Of a stretch of 64,000 bases of DNA, positions 22,478-34,769 are shown one piece after another. This DNA is from Cornus controversa. Lineage: Eukaryota; Streptophyta; Magnoliopsida; Cornales; Cornaceae. Within the stretch, counting starts at the first letter, position 1. Each line of letters begins with the position of its first letter. The notes beneath the pieces were generated by a model, which made no database searches, was not told where the DNA came from, and saw only the letters and a program-made list of their open reading frames with translations. The stretch covers positions 32,912,501 through 32,976,500 of the forward strand of contig CM048845.1 in assembly GCA_026545225.1 (NCBI GenBank), read 5' to 3'. A program made the position numbers and the translations under genes.

Positions 22478-24561
22478 CATCTTATTTCAAACAAAGGAGG
22501 AGACAAGAGAAAAGATAGGGCAAGAAGAGAGATGAGGGTTTAGCGGCTTTGAGAGTGTGAGATTGAGAGAGAAGGCATCAAGTTGGTAACGGTGCTGAGA
22601 GTGTGAGATTAAGAGAAAAGGCATCAAGTTGGTAGTGGCTCTGAGAGTGTGAGATTGAGAAAGATACAAAGTTTCTCGAAGATTTTTCCATGGCTGCCAA
22701 TTAGGTAGTCATCCTCTTCTCTTCTGTGAGAACTGAATATGAAATTGAAAGAGTGATATAGGCGATAAAGAAAGAGAGAGAGACTTTGAGTTAACTCAAC
22801 CGATTAAATATCATTGATTGAATCAACGATGAAGCTTGATTTATGAAATTCTGAGTTATTGAAGGCAGCTGAAAGGGAAAACTAAGCTTCATAATTTGGT
22901 AAATTCATTCTAAATTTTTATTCTCACACTCTCACAGGTGCACAAATTGGGGCTTTCATGTTGACACACAATATGCACAGGTGCACGTTTATGGATTCAA
23001 ATATGTTCTAAGTGGAATATCTTTTTTGAATATATGATCTATTCTTGAAACATGATTTCTAAGTTATTTTTAATATATGATCTATTTTTCCATAAACATG
23101 ATTCAGAGTTCTTCTCTGAATATATGTTACGTGATATTGAATCTAAAATCTCACTGACCTGTTACGAGTTCTGAATTCCAGATTACTAAGGTTTTAAATG
23201 AATGATTTCTAGATTATGATTTTGTATTTCTAAAATCCATATCATTAACTTGTTGAGTTTGTTCTTCATCTTTGCTAAATCCAAAATTGATGGAATCTGT
23301 TTGTCAATGTTTTGAAAATTGATATAAGGACTTTGAACTCTATTTTTGTCCGTGTTTTGCAAATTGTTATCAGATTTCTGGAAATAGTTTTCTGTGTTCT
23401 ATAAAATTAACATAAGAGTTCTGAAATTTGATTTTCTATGTTTAGTGAAACTAAACCTTACTGTTTGATTTATGTGTTTACTGAAACTGATCCTACTGTC
23501 CTGATATAGCTGAATTTATGGCTAGATTTGCTGTCCCATTATTGCTGAATTTGCTATCCTATTATTGCTAAATTTGCTAATTTAAAGTAGCTAGTAATGC
23601 TGAATTAGTGTGCTCTATTTACTAGTTTATATTGCTGAATTGAAAAATTAAATTTGCTGATTTTGTAAACTGGTATTATTGATTTTATAAAGCTAAAGTG
23701 CTGAACCTGATTTATTAATTTCTAAAGTGCTAAATTATGCGTTGCTAAATTTTGTTCTTGCTCTTTATATTTCAAACTGATTGAGCTACTAATTTCTACT
23801 GTAGTTGCAGTTGTCTAGTTTAGGAACATGTACAAAGACAAAGAAATACTTGGACCATTGTTAGAAGTGAATTCTAAGCTGAATGGTTATTTAAGAAGCT
23901 GAGAATGTGATAAATTGAAAGCGGGTTTCTACAAGTTCTCTAAAGCTACACTCAAGGGTGTACTAATTGAAGACCTATCTTTGAAGAAGTTCAAGTGTCA
24001 TTATTTGCCAAGAAGACAATTCACCGTGTCATTGTCATGCTGGACCTTAAAGATTAAATATCAAAACTTGAAGACTTGAAGACTGATTTTGAAGACATAC
24101 AATCAAAGCCTGAAGAGTTGCTGCTTATCACATCAAACTGACTCCATTATCACTATGTATAGTCCAAGTATTGGAATACTTTGGACAGGGGGAGTGTGAG
24201 TGATTGTGGTGAGATTGAGGTGAGATAGCTTGGGCTTTGGGAAGCCTAAGTTGGGTTGAGAGCGAAAAAGCTGTTGTGAGATTTGGTGAGAGTGGTTCAG
24301 GCTTATGTAGGCTATGAACTGGGTTGAGTGCTGGAGCGACCATGTTGTGAGTTGGGTGAGTGAGAGTGATTGAGAGAATTACTGTACTACCCTTTCAGAC
24401 ATAGTGGAGCTCAGTTCAAAGAGGTTTTTTCCCCACCTTAGGGTTTTCCTCTATAAATCTATGTGTCCATTAATTGTGTGATTGCATGTGCCTACCAAAC
24501 TTGCAATATTAAGAAGAAAAATCGAAGAACTTATTCACCCCCTCCCCCTCTAGGCTCATCA
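22167..24561 (+). repeat. 5' LTR of the Copia element
   Basis: 2395 bp. Contains a (CA)n(TA)n microsatellite (22445-22477) that is a pure TA-type run in the 3' LTR (40048-40075), and degenerate repeats of the type ATTGCTGAATTTGCTGTCC around 23515-23720. Ends CCCCCTCTAGGCTCATCA. No gene; ORFs are chance. Confidence 0.93.
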
Positions 24562-24563
24562 GT

Positions 24564-24575
24564 TGGTATCAGAGT
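24564..24575 (+). other. Primer binding site, initiator tRNA-Met type
   Basis: TGGTATCAGAGT, two bases behind the 5' LTR; the usual Copia primer site TGGTATCAGAGC with the last base changed. Confidence 0.9.
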
Positions 24576-24597
24576 ACAGGTCTGCATTTCTTAGTTT

Positions 24598-26037
24598 AAC
24601 CACAAGGCTCCTATTTTTGATGGCACTAGTTTTGACACTTGGAGGATTAAAATGGAGGCTTTCTTACTTTCCATCTCCTATGATGTTTGGCACGCTACAT
24701 TAGAAGGGGTTGTCATCTTTAATCCTGCAAACCCCTTAGTAGCTGACAAGATTACAAAATCAGTCGATGGGAAGGCTAGAAATGCAAAAACAAGAATTCA
24801 CAAGAGTCAAAAATTGCAAAAGTGCAAAGGAAATTTGGGATTCGCTTGTAACTGCACATGAAGGAACAACTCCATCAAGGAAAATAAAATTCAACTTCAT
24901 CAAGTCAAGTTCGATACTCTTAAGATGTACGAAAGAGAGAATGTGGTGGATTACTTCTTTAGAGTCAAAGAGATTATCAATTATATAAGGGCTTTGGGTG
25001 AACAGATTGAAGACAAAGTGGTGTGCAAAAAGATACTGCATACTATAACTGATAAGTTCAATCCCAAAGTCACTATTCTAGAAGACAAAGACATCTCTAG
25101 ACTCAGCATTGATGAGCTGGAGTCATCTCTCACAGCTTATGAGATGAGAATTGGACCTCTTACTCAAACACGGAGGGAGTTAGCTCTAAAAGCAAAAGAA
25201 GTGGAGGTTCTAACTGAAAAGGAATCAAATTCTGACGACTCTGAAGATGAAATGGCTTATATAGCAATAAAGTTTAAAAAATTCAAGATGGGGAGAAAAG
25301 CAAAGAAACAGCAAGGACAAGGTTGTTTTGGGTGTGGAAACATTGTCCAACTGCTCCCAAGAAACAAAAACATAAAAAGTTTGGTGCTCCGCAATACAAA
25401 GGAAAGAGCAAGAAAAAGGCCTTTACATGGGTTGGGATTCAAGCTCAGAGGAAGAACAATAAGAATCATCTGATGATAGTGAGGAAGAGGCATGCTTGTT
25501 TATGGCCTTACAAGAATTAGATGTGGCAAGTTCAAATTCTGAAAGTGAAGAAGAAGCTGATGTTGATGAACTCCTGGTAGAATGTGAAAGGTTGGCACAG
25601 AAGTGTAGTGAACAAAAGAAGCAATTAAAGAGGGTCAACTCTGAGCTGCAAAAGACAAAAGAGTTGCTTATGAAGCACTTAAGGGTAAAATTGTCTACCT
25701 TATGTGCCATTTCACTTACTTTGTGCTATCTAATGAAATACAGGACTCAAGAACCAAATTGGAGCACCGAAAGGTGCAAACTAGAACTGAGTTCGTTTCT
25801 TGAGGAGAGATCTCAAAAGATGCGTGAGATTTGAGAAAAGTCTACAAAGCAATTGGGCAAAACAGGGATTGGCTTTGACGACAAAGCCACTCAGGTGATA
25901 TCAAACAAATCCCATTTAATTTTTGTTAGAGCTATGAAAGGTAATATATATGCATCATATCTTGTTGTTGATACAGCTAGTAGACCAAAATATAAAATTA
26001 TATATAATGCTTATCATAAACTTAGGATTAAGAATGC
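24598..26037 (+). pseudogene. gag: Copia (Sirevirus-type) gag, frameshifted
   Basis: Starts with the gag N-terminus APIFDGTSFDTWRIKMEAFL, then AKEIWDSLVTAHEGT in a shifted frame, then a long open part from 24925 (YERENVVDYFFRVKEI, ILHTITDKFNPKVTILEDKD, LSIDELESSLTAYEMR). The zinc knuckle begins CFGC at about 25325 but is lost to a frameshift. The C-terminal extension is acidic and then heptad-rich (DELLVECERLAQKCSEQKKQ, 25550-25680), as in Sireviruses. At least three frame changes are needed. Interrupted at 26042 by the solo LTR; the frame resumes at 27566. Confidence 0.85.
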
Positions 26038-26042
26038 ATATG

Positions 26043-27560
26043 TGATCGGCGTTGAATGTTACGCATTCTAGCCTCTTAACTTATGTATTTTATTTTCTTA
26101 GTGATAGATTATTTTGTTATTTTACTTTATTTTAGTATATTCTGTATTTTCAGGGCCTTAATGATTATTTCAGTTAAAACCAAGCTTTTGGGCTTTTAAA
26201 GAAGACATCCAAGATGGTTAGATGAAGCCTACATCAAGGAGATTCATTCAACCATTTATTTCAACTCAAATCAACCCAAGGAAGAGGTCCAAGAGAATTA
26301 CAACTGCTTAAGAAGGTTTCAGGCCTGAAGCTCAAATCTGCGCATAATACAATCTTAATCCCGTTTTGGAAAATGGACCAGAAGTCTTATTTTCGAGCCT
26401 CAAATCGACAAAATTTTTGCAAAGATTGAATGAAATTTGATTCTGCACACTTTTGTATTTCATGAAAATTCTATAAATCAGAATTCTAGTGGGTCAAAAG
26501 TTGGGCCGAAGTCAGCAGGAAAAACCCACCTGATTAGTGCTGCGGGAAACCCTAATTTATTCCTAATTGGATTAGGATTTGGTGTATTCTCTTGGGGAAT
26601 AAAGTGAAGAATAAGAGGCTGAGTTTGGAGAAAAGGAGGAGGACAGAACAGAGATTGGAGAGTCTGAGAGGGTTGAGAAGAGAACAAAAACATATTTGCA
26701 GAGCCATTGGAGAACGAAGTCATACGTATAATTCATGAAGATGATGCCTTCTTCCTCAACAGTTGAAGCTTCTTCTTTTACCATGAGCGGCTAGTTTATC
26801 CACTAGGGTTTTGATGTAGCCCTAACAAAGCATCAATGGTTTGATTGTTTTAATTATTGGGGACCTTTATATACATGCATAGATTGTGTAATTTAGAGGA
26901 TTCTTATTATAGAATTGAGCAATAAAAGTCTTGTAAATTCAGTTTCAATGATTTCTTATCTTGTCTTAGATATTTAGTTGTTGTTATTGAACTCAATCTC
27001 TCTTATTTTCTGTGATCATAAAAGCGATTATTACACAATGATAATCACTGAATATATTGTTAAGAGCTTTGATGGATTATGCCTAGAGAAGATGAACCAT
27101 ACTGCACCCTAGATTAGAGTAGTTAGGCAGATGGCCCATGCCAATCGAAGATAGTCCATGGCTTAGCCTTAATCATATGTTATCTTCTTGACGGATGAAG
27201 GTGAGCTTGTAGCCACCGACACCACTTATGCATGATGTAATTCCCCATAGTTGATTCAGTTGACCATTGATTGTGGAGTTAGTGGTGGAGTCAAATACCC
27301 TAGATTTCTCTCTTATTATCTTCAATATCTACATTACTTTGATTTATTTTATTTTACTTTTTAATTAATTAGTTTAAAAATTAGATTTCTTCTCTTTATA
27401 AATTTAATTAGAATTAATTCCGTATTCCAACTTATCAGACCATAATCCCTGAGGTACGATACCCCTTTCGATAGCCCTATTCTACAAGGAATTCGTTCTA
27501 TTGCGAAGTGTGAAAATTTTTAATTGATATACTTTTTGAGTCACACTCACACATGAATCA
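26043..27560 (+). repeat. Solo LTR, Athila family A, inside Copia gag-pol
   Basis: 1518 bp, TGATCGGCGTTGAATG...CATGAATCA, perfect target duplication ATATG (26038-26042 and 27561-27565). Compared with the 11149 LTR it holds a different, longer block at about 26585-26785 (GGCTGAGTTTGGAG...GAAGCTTCTTC), which it shares with 29632-31082. No internal sequence remains. Confidence 0.94.
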
Positions 27561-27565
27561 ATATG

Positions 27566-29091
27566 CTAGAATTGCATGTCACAATTATGTGAAGTTAAAA
27601 CCCATGTATGTTATAAAGATATATCTACAATTGCACAGAGCATCTGTAACTTCAAAAGGGTTGATTGAAACTAAAATGATGTATATTCCTAAGAAATTGA
27701 ACTCTATAAACATGCTTGTCTACACTGCCTTGACAACTTGTAATGTCAATACCAAGTGGTATGTTAATAGTGGTTATTCTAGACACATGACAGGAGATAA
27801 CACCAAATTTGCTAACATTGAAAATTTTGATGATGGTTCTGTTATTTTTGGAGATAATAAGAAAGGAAAAATTATAGAAAAAAGGCACAATACCTGAAAC
27901 CAAAGAAATGCCTATGTTAAGTGATGTGCTATAAGTAGTAGGTTTAAAGCATAACTTGTTGTGTGTGAGTCAATTATGTGACAGTGGTAGCTTAGTAAAT
28001 TTTGATAAAGAAAACTGCAATGTTATTGATAAACAATCTGGTAAGACTCTTTTTGCTGTATGTAGAGCTCCATGAAATGTCTATACTATTCATGAAGACT
28101 CCTCACATTTTCTATAATTTCACTAACATGGAAAATTTAACACTTTGGCATAAAAGGTTACGGCATGTGCATTCCAAGAACATAAAAAACCTTATCAAGT
28201 CTAAGTCTGTTAGAGGTCTTCCAAATTTGTCTCTGAATGAAAATCAAGTATGCATTGCTTTCCAACAAGGTAAGAAGACAAAAATCTCTTTTAAAACAAA
28301 GGAATTGAATACCTCTAAACCACTTGATATTGTGCATATGGATTTGTGTGGACTCATGAAGACCACAAGTATTGGTGGTAGCAAGTACTTTATACTTGTC
28401 ATTGATGATTATAGTACAATAACTTGGATTTATTTTCTGAAAGAAAATTTTGGAGTTATAATTCATTTCAAAAAATTTGTTAACCTTATTGAAAAAGAGA
28501 AAAGCTACAGGGTTAAGAGACTTAGATCTGATTTTAGAACTGAGTTTATCATGAAAGAATTCAGTGATTATTGTGATTCAAAGGGAATCAAGAAAGAATT
28601 CTCAGCAGTTAGAACAACAAAATGGGGTAGTTGAAGGAAGAAACAAAATAGTTCAAGAAATGGGCGGAACACTTCTATTTGAGAAGAATCTATCCAAGGG
28701 TTTTTGGGCAGAAGCGGTAAACACAACGATTTATATTATCAACAGAGCTCTTCTAAGATCAAATTTGACAAAAACACCTTTTAACTTGTGGTTTGGGAGG
28801 CCTACAACTGTGCATTACTTTAAAATCTTTGGAAGAAAATGCTTCATCTACAACAACTATGATAATTTGGAAAAGTTTGACTCAAGAGCTGATGAAGGCA
28901 TCTTTTTGGGATATTCTACAAAGAGTAAAGCCTACAGATGTTATAACTTAAGAACCAAGAAGATGGTAGAATCCATTCATGTGAAGATTGATGAAGAAGG
29001 TAACACTCCAAAGGAAGACTCCAAAGAAGATCTTCTAGAAATTGAAAAGAAAAATGAGCAACCTAGCTCATCCACTACCGTTGAAGAATAA
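27566..29091 (+). pseudogene. pol: Copia protease and integrase, broken
   Basis: Protease: KWYVNSGYSRHMTGD at about 27754-27798; the catalytic Asp of the family's D-S-G is Asn here. Then the pre-integrase zinc region (LTLWHKRLRH, 28139; Cys pair reduced to CIAF), and the integrase core: first Asp in HMDLCG (about 28337), second in RSDFRTEF (28525), Glu in NGVVEGRN (about 28630). A frameshift near 28610 separates the last from the others. C-terminal part to 29091 (FWAEAVNTTIYIINR, GYSTKSKAYRCYN). The enzyme would insert cDNA into chromosomes. Confidence 0.9.
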
Positions 29092-29109
29092 AGAAGAGAA
29101 CTTCAATAT

Positions 29110-29631
29110 TTGAATCTTCAAATAGAAGTCCAACAAGAAAACATTCTCGACAACAATGAAGGAAAGGCTCTCTCAAGAGCTAAGAAGAAGGCATTACCAC
29201 TTATATCTAAGGATGAGCATAGTCACTTTGCTATGTTATCCTCCATTGAACCAAAGAACTACTCTGAAGCAAAAGATGACCCTAATTGGATAACTGCAAT
29301 GTAAGAAGAACTACGTCAAATTAAGAAGAATGATACCTGGATCCTCGTGTCCAAGCCAAACAATAAGAATGTTATTGGCTCCAAGTGGATCTACCGGAAC
29401 AAGATGAAGGAACAAGGGACAATCATCAAAAATAAAGCTCGACTGGTGTGTAAGAATTTACTCAAATTGTCAGATTGGACTACGATGAGACTTTCGCTCT
29501 AGTTGCTCGATCGGAGTCCATTCGAATGCTTCTCTCCTTTGCATGCTACAAGAGAGTAATGGTCTATCAGATGGATGTCAAGTCTTCTTTTCTAAATGGT
29601 GATCTATCAGAAGAAGTATACATTAAGCAAC
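29110..29631 (+). pseudogene. pol: Copia reverse transcriptase, first part
   Basis: Linker, then EPKNYSEAKDDPNWITAM, TAA stop (29302), and in the same frame NDTWILV and VIGSKWIYRNKMK, the fingers of Copia RT. Frameshifts follow before the frame reaches EEVYIKQ, where the Athila element 29632-37103 interrupts it. The codons either side of that insertion join without loss after removing one GCAAC. Confidence 0.88.
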
Positions 29632-31082
29632 TAATTCGTGTGTGAGGGCGTCTCAAATTATAATTACCACACTTCGCAATAGAACGAATTCCTTGCATAA
29701 TAGGGCTATCGAAAGGGGTGTCGAACCTCAAGGATTATGGTCTGATGAGTTGGAGTACGGAATTAATTCTAATTAAATTTAAGAGAAAAGAATTCTGATT
29801 TTTAAACTAAGTAAAAAGTAAAATAACATAAAACAAAATAAATAAAAAGTGAAGATAATATGATATAAATCTAGGGTATTTGACTTCACCACTAACTCCA
29901 CAATCAATGGTCAATTGAATCAACTATGGGGATTACATCATGCATAAGTGGTGTCAGTGGCTACAAGCTCACCTTCATCCGTCAAGAAGATAACATATGA
30001 TTAAGGCTAAGTCATGGATTATCTTCGATTGGCATGGGCCATCTGCCTAACTACTATAATCTAGGGTGTAGTATGGTTCATCTTCTCTAGGCATACTCCA
30101 TCAAAGCTTTTAATGATATATTCAGTGATTACCTTTGATTAATAATCGCTCTCATGATCACAGAAAATAAGAGAGATTGAGTTCAATAACAACAACCAAA
30201 TATCTAAGACAAGATAAGAAATCATTGAAACTGAATTTATAAGAATTTTGTTGCTCAATTCTATAATAAGAATCCTCTAAATTACACGATCTATGCATAT
30301 ATATAAAGGTCCCCAATAATTAAAACAATCAAACCATTGATGCTTTGTTAGGGCTACATCAAAACCCTAGTAGATGAACTAGCCACTCATGGTAGAAGAA
30401 GATGCTTCAACTGCTGAGGAAGAAGGCATCATCTTCATGAATTATGCGTATGACTTCGTTCTCCAATGGCTCTACAAAGAATGTCTTCTATTCTGTCCAA
30501 AGCTTTCTCAGACTCTCCCAATCTCTCCAATCACCCCCCAACTCAGCCTCCAATTCTTCACTTTATGACCCAAGAGAATACACCAAAGTCCTAATCCAAT
30601 TAGGAATTAATTAGGTTTTCCCGCAGCACTAATCAGTTGAGTTTTTCCTACTAATGTTCAGCGCGAAAAAAAAAGTGTGCAGAATTGAATTTCGTTCAAC
30701 TTTAATGAAAATTAAGTCAATTTGAGGCTCAAAAATAAGACTTCTGGTCCATTTTTCAAAACGGGATTAAGACTGTATTATGCGCAGATTTGGGCTTTAG
30801 GCCCGAAACCTTCTTAAGCAATTGTAATTCTTTTGGACCTCTTCCTTGGGCTGATTTGAGTTGAAATAAATGGTTGAATGGATCTCCTTGATGTAGGCTT
30901 CATCTAACGATCTTTGGATGTCTTATTTAAAAGCTCAAAATCATGGTTTTAACTGAAATAATCATTCAGGTCCTGAAATACAGAAAACACTAAAACGAAG
31001 TAAAATAATAAAATAATCTATCACTAAGAGAATAAAATACACAAGTTAAGGAGCTAGAATGCGTAACATTCAACGCCTATCA
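29632..31082 (-). repeat. 3' LTR of inverted Athila
   Basis: 1451 bp, minus orientation, homologous to 26043-27560 including the longer internal block. Right border followed directly by the purine tract. Confidence 0.93.
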
Positions 31083-31098
31083 CACCCCCAAACTTACA
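31083..31098 (-). other. Polypurine tract of inverted Athila
   Basis: On the minus strand ATGTAAGTTTGGGGGTG meets the 3' LTR at 31082. Confidence 0.85.
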
Positions 31099-31629
31099 TA
31101 TTGCTAGTCCCCAATAGAATAAAACAAAACTAAAACAAAGGAAACTAACAAATACTAACTAAACTACCCAACTCCACTTTTGTGGGAGAAACGATTGCAT
31201 TTAGCATGTGCAACAAGCCTTTAAACCCCTAGGTTCCCCCTAGTGGACGAGTATAGTCTCGTGAGGGTTTCTAGAAATGTTACCCACAAACATTTAAAAT
31301 TCCGTTTCAATATTAATTAAGAAGAAGATTACAATACATAGTTACAAACTTTGCATTCAAGAATAATTTCAAACTTTGAAATTCCATAATTCAAAGCAAT
31401 GGTCCCCATGCATAATATACATCAACATATCTCAAAATAATCAACTCTAGTCCCCTCGTGAAAAGTGAACTAGCAATCCTCTTATGTAGTAAAACCCAGC
31501 TCTGAATATATTAAGGCACATACCCCTTCAACTTACTAGCTCCCCTTATTGAAATCATACTTTCAAACATGAATACATGACTTTTTTTCATTTTTTTTTC
31601 AATTCTTTTTTTTTCATTGCTTTATTGGT

Positions 31630-31730
31630 TGTGCAATGTCTTGATTTATTAAGTTTTTTGAAAGATCCATGTAGCAAGCTTTCAGTCAGTAACTCCCAAA
31701 CTAGATGGCTTTAGGGCACTAGGCTTTAAG
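31630..31730 (-). other. Conserved non-coding block (third copy)
   Basis: Minus strand: GCCCTAAAGCCATCTAGTTT, then GGGAGT, CTACATGGATC and GACATTGCAC. One base change weakens the small stem seen at 16505-16610. Confidence 0.7.
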
Positions 31731-32342
31731 ATACCCTGAAGAACCTAATTACTCAAATTAGTCAGGCTACAAATCAAGACAACCAATGTTCATCTTTTCT
31801 CACCCTTTCACTTTTGACGCGAACACTCCGTGCTTCCTGAGGCATAGAGGCCCGGTTACTCATGAGAAGGATCAAATTGATTTGCTTATTCATCACATAT
31901 TTTTTCTCTTTTCTCTTTTTTTTCTTTTTCATTAAAGTCAAGTAAACACATCATCGGTACTCATTCTCAAGAGATACTAATTAATATCAAGCATATGTAA
32001 CTCAATAACTCAAAACCAAAGTTTATACCCTACAAGATTATGCTAGTGTGTCTGTGCATATAAGGAAACTAAAATCAATCACTCCAAAACATGTCATTGC
32101 AAACCATGATTAAAACCACTTAATTCAAGCCATAGTTTCCACAAATTTAGAACATACTCAAAAATTGCAAGTTAAGCACCTACATAAGGTACTAATCCCT
32201 TGAATAATGTCAAAACATTCTATCTAAATATAAAACAAAATAAAATAAAATAGACAAACTAAGAAAATAAAATCCTAAAACAAGAAGAATTTCACAAAAA
32301 TTTCCCCTATATGCAATAAAGCACAAAAATAAGGCATCGCCT

Positions 32343-32378
32343 CACCCCCAAACTTAAACTATACATTGTCCTTAATGT
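32343..32378 (-). promoter_or_regulatory. GGACAATG box plus internal purine tract
   Basis: Minus strand ATTAAGGACAATGTATAG followed by AAGTTTGGGGGTG; counterpart of 15849-15883 and 59345-59379. Confidence 0.75.
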
Positions 32379-32704
32379 ACTATCAATCAAAGTAAAGAGA
32401 AGAGTAAGAACGATGTTACCAGGAATCAAAAGAGTAGTGGATAGAAAATAGAGCACACCAAGTTGGATGAAGGCAAATGCAAGCACACTCCCAAACTTGG
32501 ATGTTACAACCTGTCAAAAAAAACCACTATACCCCAAAGATCAAGTGAAATAGTATGGGTGAAAATAAATATGAAAATAGAAAAATCCTAAAAAAAAAAA
32601 TTTTTTTTTAAAAAAATAAGAATCCTAACTATAGAAGGAAAAATAAAACTAAAAATAAAAAATAAAAACTAAGAATAAAATAAAATGCAAAAGAGAGTTA
32701 CCTT

Positions 32705-33938
32705 CCAGTCAAGGATGTGGTGGTGACTGAGCATCCTGATCCAAGTTCGCCTGGTGCATCAGTGCACGGAGCATCCTCCTCATCTCTAGTTGATCCTGGC
32801 GAGTCTCACGAAAGTGATCCGCCATCTCAGTCCTCATAGCTCCAAACTGTGTGAAAACCTCTGTTTATAGGGTGCCAAACTGGGTGATCAACCCAGCAAT
32901 CTGCCCTTTAAATAATGATAATCATGGCCACCATCTCCTCTAGATCTTCCATCGGTGGTGGTATATCTACAGGTTTCCCTCCCTGAGCTAATCGAGACAC
33001 TTCACCTGGTGCAGCTATGACTCTTTGATGCATATGAGATTGGCTCAAATTTCAGTCATGTGTGCCATAATGAATATCACGTGAAAAGGCAAGCTTGTCC
33101 TATGAATTGCAAACCCCTGTGCAATAAGCAACTGATAAATGGTAGTAGGGAATGGAAACTCCCAGTCACTTGCACTGTCCGGTGCCTTGGCCACAACTTT
33201 GGAATAGAACTTTTCAATCTGGCCCCAGACAATCTGTGGGAATGACAGTCAATGCCCAAAATGTATGACATATAAAGCTCTAAGGAACTCTTGACGTCTC
33301 TCAGTTTTATGTCCAATGGGACATATATTCTTGAGCAAAATAGTATCAAGGAACCATAAATGATTTGGCATAGAAGACTTTGAAGTTGCATTCCACTTTG
33401 GCCCGGAGAATTGGTTAGCACACAAATGTGCAACCAAGTTACCCACCGACAAATCATCGGGTAGAGGAGTATAAATATGAGTCAAATCATCTAGGCACTT
33501 ATGAGGATAACCCATGGCAATAACAATGAATGACATATCCACCTGAACTAATGTTCCATCTACTGAAGAAATAAGCATATCCCGCTCATCAGGTTTCGGT
33601 ATTAAGTTCTGATAAAATACCTTGACAAGCCTCGGGTAGATAGTAGTAGAGAGTGGAACAAAAATTGAAGCCGATCGATGATGACGGATGTCAGAAATCC
33701 CCCATTGTGTCTTGAGAAACATACCATATAGTTCGGCGATGTCAAACGTTATTTCAAAATTCAAGGCCCTTAGATGCCATCTCACATGAATACCATCTAG
33801 GCGAGATCTTGAGGAACCGAATGTTGGATCATGCCTTGCTCGGTGAGGATTGTGTGAGCTTGAAGCATCTTGGTGACTTGCTCTCTTTTTGGTGCCATAG
33901 AAATAGAAAAAGTTTGGTTGAGGAATTAAATCAAACAC
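32705..33938 (-). pseudogene. Athila env-position gene, plant-transposon-type domain, broken
   Basis: Minus strand. The main open part (33938-33249) has RLVKVFYQNL, a middle beta-rich part, and HLWFLDTILLKNICP with ERRQEFLRALY; these match RLVQVFYERM, RLWFLDTVLIKNTCP and ERRGDLLRCLY of 57452-58126, so the two genes are homologous. I recognise this as the domain often called 'putative plant transposon protein', in the place of env in Athila. Downstream, frameshifted, comes a coiled-coil end (FGAMRTEMADHFRETRQDQ, about 32910-32745). A likely ATG at 33898 is out of frame with the domain. No signal peptide or clear membrane segment. Function unknown. Confidence 0.75.
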
Positions 33939-34080
33939 TAGGCGTGCACAATAAAAGTTTATCCTTCAACCTCTTCTTTTTGGCAATTTTTCCACCCAAA
34001 TTGAATAATTTAATCCACTAATTATATCCGGTCTTCAAAAGCCCTTAAAAAGATTTGCACAATTTTGCCAAAGAAAAACT

Positions 34081-34088
34081 TCACTTAC
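34081..34088 (-). promoter_or_regulatory. Candidate splice donor upstream of env-position gene
   Basis: GTAAGTGA on the minus strand, about 190 bases before the candidate ATG; the same octamer stands upstream of the homologous gene at 57051. A TAG acceptor candidate lies at 33938-33940. Confidence 0.4.
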
Positions 34089-34334
34089 TTTGATGTAGAA
34101 CTTGAAAAAGTGAGAGTTTCCTTGAGAACTAGTGATGATTAATCCGGTTTTGATATTGATGTTGATGATGATCAATGTTAAATACTTGTTTGAGAATCAC
34201 CAATTGAAGAAAATATATTCCCGGTTGAAGTAGGAGTCAAATTGGAGCTCAAAGAGGTCAAGGAAGCAAGTAGTAGCATTAAAATAGGAGAAGGGGTCCT
34301 TAAATAGCAAGAATTTTCGGGCAGCCCAAAAAAA

Positions 34335-34530
34335 AAGCTTGGGCGATCGATCCCCCTTGGGGTGGGTGATCGATCATCCACTTGCTAGTGGGTTTCCCTT
34401 GAAAAAATCAAGGGGCGATCGATCCCCCTCAATTGGGGCGATCGATCCCCCTTCTGCTGGCCTGTTTGACCCTCCATCGCACAAAGTCGACCGGGACATG
34501 TATTTTTGGAGTCTCCATCACCCAAGGTCG
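34335..34530. repeat. GATCGATC palindrome array with G/C arms
   Basis: GGGCGATCGATCCCCC (about 34342), GGGTGATCGATCATCC (34363), GGGGCGATCGATCCCCC (34413 and 34435), plus a weaker TCGACC copy. Counterpart of 14955-15165. On the minus strand it is followed by CTATTTAAGG (34307-34298), a TATA-like box. Confidence 0.88.
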
Positions 34531-34769
34531 ACTGAGAGCTCGTTTTTTCACCCATCTTGAATCTAAATACCTCAGTACATCTCTTATCATCCTTTGGAAG
34601 CAACTTATACATCAAAAACTCAAAGAAAACACATTAAAACGCAACTAAAATTGAAAGAAAACTTAAGAAAATTAAAACTAAAAATCAAAATAAAAAAAAC
34701 TAAAGAAATTAAAGGATAGAAATACATATAAATCCTACAATTTAACATTCATAGGAGATGATCAACTCT

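Larger units (their letters stand above)
31099..32704 (-). other. 3' non-coding region of inverted Athila
   Basis: Contains the conserved block 31630-31730, an A/G-rich run (minus strand, about 31890-31935), the GAGGACAATG-type box 32343-32378, and another AAGTTTGGGAGTG tract near 32490. Order as in 15849-17138 and 59345-60446. No gene. Confidence 0.75.
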
